A stretch of 64,000 bases of DNA, taken from NCBI GenBank assembly GCA_963970005.1, contig CAXAMN010018779.1, positions 1,081,092-1,145,091 on the forward strand. The letters run 5' to 3'. Of the stretch, positions 10,226 through 21,282 are shown in pieces (position 1 is the stretch's first letter; every line of letters starts with the position of its first letter). The translations under genes and the position numbers were made by a program. Source of the stretch: Durusdinium trenchii (taxonomy: Eukaryota > Sar > Dinophyceae > Suessiales > Symbiodiniaceae). The notes beneath the pieces are model-generated. The model was not told where the DNA came from and made no database searches. It was given only the letters and a program-made list of their open reading frames with translations.

Positions 10226-10995
10226 AGCAAGAGATCCATGAGAAAAAATCCCCTTGACATGGTTTTATGACACGTCATTTCACATGTCTTGCCTTCTGCG
10301 AGTGTGTCCATGTCTTGTCATGTCTGTGTTGCAGTACGCACCCCTCGGTGCCTGAACAGGCAATCTCACCCAGCGTCAGCCGAAGCTGTGGGTCCACTGC
10401 GAGCAAACCTCGGTCGTCTAACAAAGCTACGAAAATAGAAACACGGCAGACGGCAGTCTTAGAGTCTAACAATAATAATTACCTCAAACAACACTCAATT
10501 CATCAAGTTTCGTGACGTATGGCCGCTTTTGAAACATCAACGCAGAACAGAAGAATCAACACGTACCCACAGAAGCGAAGCGGCATCTCAGGACATGTTC
10601 GCATGGGTGCATGCTGTGTCTCGTTGTGTAGCGCACACTACCCATCAAGAATATGCGCAAAGGGCACACGAAGGAAACCTCTTCAACAAACAGCCAAGCG
10701 GCACTAAATAATCTCTCCCAACAACACACCTCTTCAGTTTTCTTTGGCCAGATTCAAGTGATTCATGTCCAAAGGAACAGCTTTTCTGGCTGAACAAGGC
10801 CGGACATGTGGATGTGCACAATGGACATGGGACGATGGGGTGCACGGTTTGTGGGGGACAAACTGCACCTGGGTGCTCTCCATGAGGTCATCAGAGATCC
10901 TGGAAGCTGTCATTGAAAGAATTGTCCATTAATTATATATCTTATATCCCATAGCGAGTAAATCAAATTCTGAAGCGCTTTGCCCTTCACAGTGA
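10226..10995. other. No gene recognised
   Basis: Mixed composition with no coding frame or splice-site pair supported on either strand. Confidence 0.4.
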
Positions 10996-11520
10996 TCATG
11001 TGCACGTCTTGACCTTGAACCCAAAGCCATCTTGTGGCATGGCCGAGAGGCCGTCCAAGAGGTGAATACACGGTTCCTGAGATGACCATGCACTTTCGAG
11101 AGGGAGTTCAGTCCACAAAGCTTCGACGGTCATAGACAGCTCTGCCACCACTAGATTCCATGGACCTTTGCTTCCTTCTTTGACGACTGAGACGGGACAA
11201 GCCGGCAAGCATCTGAAAGGGCATCTGCAAAGACAAGGGAGGTGCCGGAAAGCTTGCGCTTCTTCAAGTACCTTGGCAAACGAGTTGTGCAAAGCATAAG
11301 GAGACTCCAATTCAAACGAAACTAAACTGCTGATATTGATCTCGTGGTTTGTCGTACTCTGCATTTCAACACATGCTGCCAGAGCACTGACGTAGTCCAT
11401 GCTTGCGGACATACTCAAAGGACTTACAGCAGCCAGGCCTTGTCGAGTTCCACGGATACCTCCGAGAAAACCAGAGGAAGAGAAAGACAAACAGAAAGAA
11501 AAACAGATAGACAAACTCAA
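10996..11520 (-). CDS. Weak candidate exon(s), unknown
   Basis: A 174-codon open minus frame with segments of ordinary composition (LVSFELESPYALHNSFAKVL, LVVAELSMTVEALWTELPLE). It lies downstream of, and co-oriented with, the kinase exons at 12.25-13.11 kb and could include its later exons, but no kinase C-lobe motif was found. The N-terminal third is low-complexity Ser/Phe and probably intron. Confidence 0.2.
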   Translation of the reverse strand: MSLSICFSFCLSFSSSGFLGGIRGTRQGLAAVSPLSMSASMDYVSALAACVEMQSTTNHEINISSLVSFELESPYALHNSFAKVLEEAQAFRHLPCLCRCPFRCLPACPVSVVKEGSKGPWNLVVAELSMTVEALWTELPLESAWSSQEPCIHLLDGLSAMPQDGFGFKVKTCT

Positions 11521-12252
11521 AGAAACTTGCTATGCTCGGCTTGGTGACATGAACAAGGCCCTATCCACACAGGATCTCTCCATGCATCACTGTGGAGGAA
11601 AGGCTAAACTCCAGCTAACGGGTCTAGGGAGCAGGTGCTGACATGCAACTTGCAGGCAAGCCCCCCCTGTGTTTTGTCCTTGGCCAAAAAAAAGAAAAAA
11701 CAATAATGGAAGCAGAGTCGAGCAAACTCTCTGGTTGCCGGACTGAACCAAGCCTCTGCAGAAGAGCAGAGAGAATGATCACACCTGCCAGGGTAGTGGG
11801 GTTCGTGTTGAGAAGGTAGCGAATGCATCAGCTACAGTGTTAACAGAAACAAAAATGGCCGAGAAAGAAAGCCAATTTGCTCCACAGGCAAACAAACATG
11901 ATAATCAATCGAATGGGAAATAGTAACTCTGCAGAAACGTTCGCAGGATGGGAAAAGGCTTTTTGAATGATAATGTTCTCTGAAGCTTGGCATGCCCCCA
12001 TCTCGCCTAAAGCAAACGTATCCTGAGAAGATCAAGAGGTCCTACCTGGTCCTACCTTGTCCAATCTCCCTCAACGTGGGTTCTATGAGAAGAAATATTT
12101 ATATCAGTCAGCAAGGCAGCCAATGTCGTCCTCTTTTCAAAACTGATTCTACTATATTCTACAAAGCCTTCTCTAAATCAAATTCAGCAGACAGGTTGGT
12201 GCAAACTCACAGCATGTCATAATCTGGAGCTCAAATTGCCGGTCGCTTCTGC
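11521..12252. other. No gene recognised; possibly kinase intron
   Basis: The kinase exon ending at 12253 is followed by a GC-type donor, so at least part of this stretch should be intron. The next exon (expected to begin with a W-S-L-G-like segment) was not located. Confidence 0.35.
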
Positions 12253-13106
12253 CCAAGGATCTGCTAGGAAAGCATCGTACTTGAGGCTGGTGTGAACCTC
12301 TGGAGCTACGTACATGTCCTTTCCATGGGCGCCACTGGACACTCCTGAGTGTGGCAGCTCCAAAAAGAGCGATGAAGGAATGTCATGGTGGCAGCTTCTC
12401 AAAGATTGGGCGGCGACAACCCAGGCGAGTTGAGGCTTCAATCTTGGTCTTTGAGTATGCAAACCTCCACAGTTCTCTGATGGTTGGTCTTGAAGGAACC
12501 GGACAATTTGACACTGCTGCCCAGCAGCTGGAACCAGAGGCGGCTGCAAAGTCAATGACACGAATTTCAAGTGTGTCATCTACCTGGCGACCCGTGAAAC
12601 GGCAATAGCCCAGCGCAAATCAAACCCTGAAAATGTATCTCTTCAAGGCTCTGTCAAACCTCAGCAACAAAATGCAACAAAAGTTTCATCCCCGCAATGA
12701 TTCTGCACTTGGAAAACATTCAATGAGGATGGGTATCCAAATCTGAGAAACACTGGGTAGGATCTCATAGGTTGGGCATGATTCTTTCACACTCCTTGCC
12801 TTTGTCACCAGGATGTTCTCGCATGACAAGTCATGATGCGCGATGGACCTGGGGGGCTCTGAGAATCGAAAGACGGCGAGGCGCGAGGCGCGAGGCTCGG
12901 ATGGACCGAAGGCTCTTTCGACCTGGAACGCCATTGGAGGGGCCTGGAGAGCGAACCGATGGCCCCATGGAGGGCGAACCGATTCCTTCGTTCGAAAGAA
13001 CTGGAACTGGCAGCTTCTCTGTGACTGGCCATCTTCTGCCGAGGCACAAGTCATGCAACTCTTGGACTGCTCTCAGCATTTGCACCGCAAGAGGCTGTAC
13101 GGCCAC
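12253..13106 (-). CDS. Protein kinase, catalytic-core exons (partial gene)
   Basis: Four minus-strand exons join in frame: 13106-13048 (QMLRAVQELHDL, helix E), 12848-12800 (IAHHDLSCENILVTK, catalytic loop with HxD and Asn), 12583-12535 (TLEIRVIDFAAAS, the magnesium-binding DFG site, here DFA) and 12344-12253 (GKDMYVAPEV...YDAFLADPW, P+1 loop with APE and the helix F Asp). Phases agree at each junction. The introns start GT, GC and GT and end AG before G; the last exon ends at a GC donor. This is the middle of a Ser/Thr kinase of the HxDLSxENIL type common in alveolates. The N-lobe exons and the rest of the C-lobe were not found. DFA for DFG may lower or change catalysis. Confidence 0.75.
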
Positions 13107-15021
13107 CTGTGCCAGGGGACTTCCCCTCGCCTATTGGTCTAAGGCAAACAACCTACCGTGTCCAAGCTCAGACTCTGTTGCAACCCTGCACAGTTCCAGG
13201 TTGGTCTCCACAAAATTTGGGCTTGCAACCACGTCTGCCCGTGGAACAAAAGCTACAGACAAACTCATGGCTGCAGATGGTGAGCGAAAATTTCAATAAA
13301 AGAGGCCGCCAGGGTTCGCAAAATGACAATGTTTGACACGTTCACTGACCTGTTTCCTATCAATGGTTTCAGGAATTGTGAATTAGCACGTGTACCAATA
13401 GAATGAAACAAATCAATGTTTGCCTCTGAATGTATTCATGCTTCCAGTCCAGTAAAGCAAACTAAAAAGCAACTATAGACTGGATTTGCCTCCAAAACAG
13501 GTCTGGGTTTGCCTTTTTTTCTGGTTTCCCCGGATTCCATTCCTGGGTAAACCTCACATATCTGAAGACGCCCAAGCCAAACAGCATGTGTGCAATGCTC
13601 TGATTCTGTTGTTTGTCTACGTCAAACTTATATAGATCAAATTGTACATATTGAACAGCTAGTGTGAAAATTGTGTGTTTGCTTTGTTGAATGTTCTCTT
13701 CTGCTTCGGATGAGCAGCCACAATTCATGAACAGGGTGCACGCACAACGAGAAACCACTGGTATTTGCTGCGTTGTCTAGCTACAAAAGGATGTCTTGAT
13801 CAGGCAGTGTTACCTTTGCAGCATGTTGCTTGTGGACAAGTTTTATCTAAAGATTGGAATGCTCTCGGCTCACACTGCGTTGACAGAGGGTTTCTTCAAA
13901 CCGTGTTGAAAAATGTCACGGAAAAGAAAAAACTGCAGAACGCTTGTCGGGAATCCTGGCAGGATCCAGCCCGTGTAGGAAGCCAAGACAAGAGTCCTGT
14001 CTAGCCGCCTAGCCCTCTTTTTCCTCAGCGGGTTTTCCACTTCCTTGACATGTTCCATTCTAAAAATATTGTGCTATGCTGTTTTGTTGATCCTTCTCCT
14101 CTTCTGAAACCTGAGCTATCAACAAGATTTGTACATGAATTGCAAGAGCTGAGCAAAGCACACAAAACTATTGAAGCAAGAGGAAACTAATCGAGAACAG
14201 GACGGGCTTACAAACAGCTACTTTGAAATAGGAAGAAAAGGATCATTATTAAGGAAAAAAAGGAAGAACTAAAACCAAATGTGAGGGGCAAAACAGTTCG
14301 ACGCAAGAAGAGCTCAGTAAGAGTAAGAGTGCGAGAAACTACTTAGACATAAATACTTTGTGGCGGAGCTAGCTAATCACAAAGCAAGAAGTGGAGCAAG
14401 TATTTGAAGATTGACGCGTCTTGATCAACTTAAATATAAAATATTGTAAATACAAAGCATGTGTGTGACCTTCAGCCACAAAAAAGAACAGCTATACAAA
14501 TGGGGCAAAGCAATGTAGAAAAATAAGAGGCGCGGGCACGCAAAACTGCAACAAATTCATGAAGAAGCTGTTAGCATGTATATATTATATGTTATCTGCC
14601 ATCTGATCCCTTTTCTTTACGCAAGTACTATCTGCCAATCTTGAACAAGAAGAGTTGCATGAAACCTTTTCGTGCTTGAAAAACGTGTGAGGAGATGCAT
14701 CATGACAGAATCAAAGCATGAAAGTGCTGAAAAAGAACACAAATCCAAAGTGTGCCTCTCGGTCCATGCCCGGCGATAGATCCAAATGTGAGGACCAGTA
14801 GAAAAGATCGCCATGCGACGCGAAAGAGGAGACCTGGGCCCAGCTGTTTCCAAAGGTAAGAGAAAGAACTGGAAATCTGTCGGGTATTTTCGGGTGTTCT
14901 TTTAGCACGCTCCTATTTATTTAATAAGTAAGGCGACTAGTTCACTACTAGGCTAAGTTAGCTTCTAGTAACTGAATAAAGGATAGCTCACGCTTCTTCA
15001 AGGAAGCTGCCTCCGCCCTGA
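13107..15021. other. Sparse region; one weak terminal exon
   Basis: A possible exon upstream of the kinase, with a GTAGGT donor near 13160, could not be joined with confidence. A minus-strand candidate terminal exon at 14833-14711 (after AG, beginning VSSFASHGDLFYWSSHLDLS and ending in a stop) has coding character but no known family. The rest, including the AT-rich 14060-14600, shows nothing. Confidence 0.3.
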
Positions 15022-15058
15022 GCTCCCCCACCTGAGGGTGGGGGAGCCTCCCTTTTTT
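15022..15058 (-). other. Hairpin and A-run at the 3' end of the LINE
   Basis: GCTCCCCCA (15022-15030) pairs with TGGGGGAGC (15039-15047). Seven T (15052-15058) lie next to it on the plus strand, so the minus-strand LINE RNA would end in a run of A beside this stem. The A-run is taken as the LINE 3' end; whether the hairpin belongs to the element or to the target is unknown. Confidence 0.5.
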
Positions 15059-15152
15059 TACTCTCAAGCCGGCGCGACAAGGTCGACGGCAACCAACGAG
15101 CTTCCGCGTCGAAGGTCAGGAAACCATAAAGCACTACAGAAGAGAGTACACT

Positions 15153-16212
15153 TTACAGCAAAGCCTCGAAAGGCATGTTCCACGAGGAGGGGGTGGCCTT
15201 TGCACCCTTCTGGAAAGCACGGCACAAAGCCTCAAGCACAGGGTCATCTAAGTATGCCCCCGCACCAAGGAAGGCACCTTTGGGATAGGTTTTCCCATTG
15301 TTCTTGTTGCGCTTGTCCAAATGCAAAGGCGCAACCACTATGTTTTTCTTCTTGCAGTAAGCAAATCCAGAGCGCAGCACAGTGTAGGCCTGTGGTGTGG
15401 CCAACGTCCCGGCTGGCAGTTGGAACCGCCATCCTTGCATGAGACGCCTAACTCAAATGCAGAACAGGCCAGGCCCTCACCTAGTTTCCATCGCAAGGAA
15501 TTGCAGAACTGCAACAAGGTCTTGAAGTTGGTAGGAGAAAGATCTGGTCTTCCACTGAAAGCCATGTCTGCGCCAAGCTGCACACGCCGATGCCACGTAT
15601 AGGTAGCAACATCACTGTTCCACGGCCATCTAGGGCACAACTGCTGCGGAGTAAAAGTGCCACACGTCGTGGCTTGGGCTCCGCTGGTGTGTCCGGTTTT
15701 TTGCAGACACGATTCATCTTTGAAAACCAGAGTTGGCGAGCAAATATATCAGCATGCTTGAGTTGAAGGTCGGCTTTAATGGATTTGGCCAAATCAGCGA
15801 TTTGATCTTTGGCGTGGTGGTCTGCTAGGCGGTTCAGAACGATGTCATTCTTATTGGAGCCAGCGGACAATGCTTCTTCTCCCGTAAGATCATAACTATG
15901 GACGCGCTCCAACAAATGGGCTGGGCACCATTGAAGCCGCAATGGGGCAACGAAATACCCACGCCTTTGTTGGATGACAGAAAGCAAAAAGCCCCACCAG
16001 TTGGCGTGCGTCCATTCAAGCTGAACTCGATCATGCTCAAGAAGAAGCTCGAATTGCTTTACTATCGTCAACGAATCCGTATGCACGACAGGCGGCTGAC
16101 AAGAAGTAGCAAACGCAACGAGAATAGCACAATTCAGCTGTGTAACTTGAAAGTCGCCAGTGATAAACCCTGCCTGCATCAAGCAGTGTTTTGTCAGCAG
16201 CAACCACGGCAA
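15153..16212 (-). pseudogene. LINE RNase H and C-terminal region
   Basis: The frame 16212-15481 holds VVHTDSLTIVKQFE (first catalytic Asp), LQWCPAHLLERVHS and LNRLADHHAK (later Asp), the RNase H landmarks. A frame change near 15450 leads to the last coding stretch (15440-15153; FAYCKKKNIVVAPLHLDK, ALCRAFQKGAKATP), which ends in a stop about 100 bases before the A-run. RNase H after RT is found in several LINE clades. Confidence 0.75.
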
Positions 16213-17626
16213 AAGAGGCTAAGGTCACGGGTGCGTAGCCAGCTGTACGGAGCCGTCAGTCCATACATGTATGGCTGGTTCCAAGGAGTCAGTCCAAGAC
16301 TGCACTTGGATGTCAGAGGTGGATGAGACCTGGAGTTTTGCTCTGATGGCTCAAAAGGAGTTTCAACCAAGCCCCACATCAAGAAATTCGGTCCAAAGTA
16401 AAAGGTCAAAGAAGGTTGTTGCAGTTCAGCTGGCAAGCTTGGACATTCAGTGGAGGGCATCCGGGTCCAAAGGTACGCGTCGTCGATGAAGGCCCGAAAA
16501 TCAACTCCATCAATGTGAATGATCAGCCAGGCCCAGATTGCCATATGCAGATTACAAAGCAGGCTCAAGGAGCACCCTTGTACTACACCGTTGGGTGCAG
16601 AAATCGGTGTCGACCGAGTCCATTGCTTGAATGACAAATACCGAGTCATCCGAGTATACAGTGCAAGGAAGGCCCTCACAAAACCAGTCGGAAGCCCCAG
16701 CGTTAGCATAATGGCGGCACACAGCTTTGGCATCAGGCGGTCGAAGCATTTCGACTTGTCCACTTTTATCTATGAGCGTGATCAATCTCAGTTTGGATGG
16801 TCATGTGCACTTCATTCATCTGCCTGTTAAATTCTTGACTCCACCCTTCAATCGAATAGGCATGATTGTTTGCTGCCAGTCCTGTAACTGAGAAAAACGC
16901 AGTCAGCAACCGGGCGGAAAGCCACAGGAGGTAAAGCTTGCGCTTCTCTGGTCATCCATCCATCTAGCCCTGCCGCCGCGTCCGGCTTTCGGGCTGCAGC
17001 TTGAGTCCACAGTTGCATTTCCGTGATGGGTGGCAGCAAAACAGTCTTGCCTTTGTCATGGATATAAGGCCACACTTGTTGTAAGATCTGCATCTCGTGT
17101 TGGTGACTGGCATTGACTGCAAAGACTCCATCCCACTTGTCCGCTATGACATCCATGGCAATTTGTGGATCAAAGACAATCTTGCCATCCTCATCAGATA
17201 TTGATACACCACCTTCCCAATGGTCATGGACGTTGTCGCCAATCTCATTGCTTCCTTCCATTTGCGAATGGCAAGAAACTTTTGTTGTTTAATCTCTGCA
17301 GCAATGGCCCGAAGGGTAACTTCAACCAAATGCGGAATATCATGCACAAAAAGGTGGTGCCTTTGCAGCGGGATGAGGTTGGCTTCTTTCATACGTCTCA
17401 GCAGCTTCCGTTGAGTGTGCCAGAAAGTGCGAGAGTCACCACCATTGTTGGTATCACGCCCAAAGCGAAACTCTAACTCATGCAAGGATCGAAGGCATGC
17501 TTGTAGTAGCAAAAGTCTGGGGGGCGCATAGTGTCCAGCCGCATCTTGCGGAGCACTCATCTTAATTTTCCAGAACTTGGGCAATTTACCTCTGACACGA
17601 GGTCCTTTTTTCCCACGTAGCCCCAT
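16194..17626 (-). pseudogene. LINE reverse transcriptase
   Basis: Coding passes through frames 17626-17144 (linker, LRSLHELEFRFGRDTNNGG), 17261-16848 (RT fingers, AAARKPDAAAGLDGW) and 16763-16194, which has MDKSKCFDRL (catalytic Asp), NGVVQGCSLS and the active site FRAFIDDAYLWT. FIDD replaces the usual Y/F-x-DD with Ile at x. At least two frameshifts separate fingers from palm. Confidence 0.85.
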
Positions 17627-18761
17627 TCAAGATCAACAACTTGACCGCACAGTCATTGAAAAGGTCCCATTTTCTGTTGACATCCTGCTCAGAAGCAAAG
17701 TCAGATTCACAACTCTGCCATATTTGTTCCCCAAGTGCATTGACAGGACAATCAGGCTCCGATGGCGTAGCACGAGTAACATCATCAAGGTTCAATTTCG
17801 CATAGCGTTGCAGTACAGTTCCTGTTTGTTGGACACGATCCCACATGAAAGTGGCCTTGATTGGCCGACGCTGTCGGTCTTGATGATCGAGGACCTCAAT
17901 GATCATCAAGGCAGTAAGCGCACTCTGATTCAGCAGGATTCCATCAATTGATGATTGACCCTCACCTTCTTCTGAAGCAGCTTGTTGGAAAAAGGTACAA
18001 GGCCGGAAAGCTTCACCGTGTTCATTCGTTTGTAAAGGAGGGTCAGACCACCCCCAATGATCCAAAGCCAATTGAACCGAAGGATACATGCCTGGTTCCA
18101 TTTGAAAGTCCCCGGCCAGTAGTATGGGGACATCTCCATACTGCGCAGCAACAGTGAAGATCTGGTTGAGGAGCTCGTTGTTGCGTTCAAACTTGGCACG
18201 TTCAGATGCTGCATTGGCAATCGCATAGAAGTTAAAGGCCAACAATTTTACACTTGCAGAAACTTGGTGCCATGTAGCTGTGATTCTCGCAGAAGGGCGA
18301 AGAATCTGCCAAGTTCCAGACATGTCCGATCGGTCATCAAAGAGTTGCGTAAATTCCCTGTGGGCACAGGTAGCAGTTCCGCTTGATGGAATTCTAAATG
18401 TCCCATTGCTGGCTGCAAAGGAATCAATGTTTGCAGATATAGCAGACCATTTCGGTCCTTCTCCAGGATAACCCAATGTCATGTTGAAGCACTCAAAAAT
18501 CCAGAAGACGGCAAGGAACACGCCTTTTGCGACAACGTAGAAGGTCGTCACTGTGATGGTGGTTGCGTACGGACCACCCCAACATGATCTGTAGACAAGC
18601 TCTACGTGACACAAAACATTCTGAATTCGACTGATGCGCATTGGTGGAGAGGCCCTCTTCTTCACCGTGAGGTGGAAGCACAGCATCGCCAAAGGCATAG
18701 TCATCAAAAACTCCACAATGTAGTACATCACCCAACTCATTGCAGCAATGTAACATCCCAA
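17586..18761 (-). CDS. LINE AP-type endonuclease region
   Basis: A 391-codon frame. Its C-terminal two thirds fit the exonuclease-endonuclease-phosphatase fold: VKLLAFNFYAIANA, then VPILLAGDFQMEP (conserved G-D-F-N/Q), SSIDGILLN (S-x-I-D) and VLDHQDRQRRPIKATF (the D-H patch). The N-terminal 100 residues are hydrophobic and lack the first endonuclease motifs, so that end may be altered or out of frame. The endonuclease would nick the target DNA for target-primed reverse transcription. Confidence 0.75.
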   Translation of the reverse strand: MGCYIAAMSWVMYYIVEFLMTMPLAMLCFHLTVKKRASPPMRISRIQNVLCHVELVYRSCWGGPYATTITVTTFYVVAKGVFLAVFWIFECFNMTLGYPGEGPKWSAISANIDSFAASNGTFRIPSSGTATCAHREFTQLFDDRSDMSGTWQILRPSARITATWHQVSASVKLLAFNFYAIANAASERAKFERNNELLNQIFTVAAQYGDVPILLAGDFQMEPGMYPSVQLALDHWGWSDPPLQTNEHGEAFRPCTFFQQAASEEGEGQSSIDGILLNQSALTALMIIEVLDHQDRQRRPIKATFMWDRVQQTGTVLQRYAKLNLDDVTRATPSEPDCPVNALGEQIWQSCESDFASEQDVNRKWDLFNDCAVKLLILNGATWEKRTSCQR

Positions 18762-18925
18762 GCCACTCTGAAAAGGAGACCGGAAAGGTCGCCGTCACAC
18801 GCAGAGAAGGCCGTAGGCCAGCAACCATAGTGAGAGCAAGGCACACACACTCTCCCCGGTGTGCGCAGATATAGCAGGAATGCCCGCTACCAAAGACCCA
18901 GTGACAAACTGGCAACTTCAACTCA

Positions 18926-19518
18926 TCATTCCACCAGCCCGGAGAACTGATGGCCCCCTGTTGAGCAGAGGCTACGCCAGCACCACAAAACCACCCAACG
19001 TAGTCGAACACATGCACCACAAAAGGGCCCAACCCAAAGCATCGTAAAGGCCAGAGCCACTTTGTGAATTCGTAGATCGCCGTTCAAGCCGCCCTGAGGT
19101 GTTTGACCGGGGGGGGAGTATCCCCCTGCTCCCGGTGCCTTGGCTGCACACATTGAAGGATCTGGCGGAGCTGGTCTCCGACCTGGTTGAACTGGTTGTC
19201 CACCTTCTCACTCAAAGTGTCATGGCGCTGCTCAAGCCGGCCAACTTGCTCCTCAAGGCCATCAATCCTTTCATTGTGGGTGTCCTTGGAGATGTGACTA
19301 CGAGGATCAGAATTCTCCTGCGCACCATCAACTCCGCCTTTGGCCTGCTTGCCTTTGCCCTTGCCCTTAGTTGCAACTTTGTAGGTTGCCGGCGCCAAAA
19401 GGACTTCAAAAGTCTTCTCATTCACTTTACAGAGAATTTTGTGATTGGAGGCACAGCTTCGAAAAACAATGTCCAGGCGCAGACTCCAGCTCTTCTGAAT
19501 GACCTTGTTGGGATACAT
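18926..19518 (-). pseudogene. LINE basic/coiled-coil segment
   Basis: The frame 19518-19084 has a Lys/Gly-rich patch (KVATKGKGKGKQAKGG) followed by a heptad-like helix (RIDGLEEQVGRLEQRHDTLS), typical of LINE ORF1 RNA-binding, self-associating segments. A frame change near 19090 leads to a hydrophobic piece (HKVALAFTMLWVGPFCGA) before the endonuclease. Confidence 0.55.
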
Positions 19519-21243
19519 GGAGCTTTGGTAGCTTGGTGGACTGCAGAGACGATATCTTTGGCTAGGATCTCAGAGGGCCAGCCAAGACTATCGATGTTCA
19601 CCCTGGGAATCATTGCCTTGTTGATCGAACAGATCCTATCATCTTGTGGCAACAACAAATCTCTGGCCGTAGCCAGGGCATCGGTGGCAAACCGAGAGGT
19701 TCTGTCCAGCGGCCAAAACCTCGGAATGATGGACAAGTCCTGGGCGCCAAAGTATTCCTGAGCATGTGCCACCACAGGATCCTCCACACCTGCAGGCCCA
19801 TGCGCACACAGGGTTGGATACCTTACCAGTTGCCAGAATTAAGGATGAGGTAGCGGCAGTAAAATCCCTGATCATCAGATCATTTGCGCCTCTGGCAGAG
19901 AGAAGTGGGATTCGGTGTTTCTGCTGGACCTTCAAAATGCACTGATGGAGCAAGTCATGTTTGTCTTTTGACCGTTCTTGAATCATTCTGTAGCCATACA
20001 AAGCAGCATGACCCCAGATGGGATCGCTGCAAACCTCTTTCAATTGCACTTTGAAGCGAACTAATGGGTTGTCGTAGTAGGCATTGAAGTTCTCCTTTGT
20101 TGTCAACCGAGCATCGCGCTCAAGTACAATCTCACAAACTGCAGCCAAGGTCATGGTGATGGAGGGCGCAGGCAACGAGAAGGAGACCTCAGGGGTCAAC
20201 ACCAGCAAGCGCAGTTGTTTTTGTACTCTTGGTCAAGAGCTGGATCGAAGACGATCACCTGAAATGGCCCTGAAAGGCCACCCAATTTGACCAACGGATC
20301 CAAGGGGTCAATCGTTGGAAGTAGGACAGCGCACGGTTCTTTGGGCTTCAAGTCTCGAATGCTCTGCAAAGATCCTTTCGAAGTGAAGGCAATTCCACCC
20401 TTGATAGCTGACAATTGCTGCTTCTGCACAAAGGCAGGGGTGATTTGGACTTGTCAACAAAGGGGTGATCAGATTGCAGTTGAAGGTCTTCCCATTTGCT
20501 TTGTCTCACAGCTTTCTTGGAACTTTTCCACGGGTCATCGATTTGCCAAGGATCTTGCGGCATCATCGGTTGTTCTTCTTTATCATCACCATTCATACCT
20601 CCCAAGGACACTTCAGGCATAGGCTGGATGGAATGGACACCCCCAACCAGCAAGAAGAGTCTGCGCATGTTGGCAGCAAAAGGCTCCTGCAAGCCGCCAT
20701 GCTTGATTGGATTCCTGAATGATGTCCTCAATGATTTGATTTCGCAAAGGAGGAATTTGAAAATCAGTCGGCAAGTGAAGATCAGCATGAATCCATCGAT
20801 GGAGTAATTCCCAACCACACATGCCCGGCCGGGTTCGATTGGTGTCGATGATGATGACAGGTCAAAATCCAGGAGGGACAATCGCGTCCAGAATTGTTGG
20901 TCTCGTTGGGGTACTTGCAGGACAACGACCCGGCAGGTCATCAGGGTTGCATTGCAAATCACTTCAATCCCGATCCAGTGTCCTTCACGCAGGGCAACAA
21001 AGTTTTGCATCTCATCGAAATTAGGCTTGACACAGGCGGAGATGAGAGTCAGATCACCAAGAAGAATGGGAGGATTGAAGGCGACAGGCAAAAAATACAG
21101 CAAAGCAAACTCAATCTCATCACTTGCAGCCCATCCAGGAAACTCATTGTACATGGTGGCTCGCTGAGTGAGCCATCGATCAGCTAGGCTGGTGATGCGG
21201 TGGATGGTGTAGACCGAGTCAATGCGGCCCATGAATCTTTCTC
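19422..21243 (-). pseudogene. LINE ORF1-type region, minus-strand part
   Basis: Continuous coding character over about 1.8 kb through several frames: 21232-20440 (RWLTQRATMYNEFPGWAASD, DPWQIDDPWKSSKKAV), 20822-20613 (WIHADLHLPTDFQIPPLRNQ), 20429-20196 (GGIAFTSKGSLQSIRDLKPK), 20208-19840 (FNAYYDNPLVRFKVQLKEV) and 19787-19422 (LLPQDDRICSINKAMIPRVN). No conserved domain was recognised. The order and orientation match the endonuclease and RT downstream. Confidence 0.6.
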
Positions 21244-21282
21244 GAAGCTCATCAACTTAGTGAAAATGCTCCTCAAGAAGAT

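Noticed and set aside
12686-13299. Long plus and minus frames of 100-175 codons across the kinase introns
   Set aside because: They are shadows crossing the introns; the kinase motifs join only through the splice sites given.
15022-15058. Hairpin plus T-run as a bacterial-type terminator
   Set aside because: The context is a eukaryotic LINE 3' end on the minus strand; the T-run is the complement of its A-tail.
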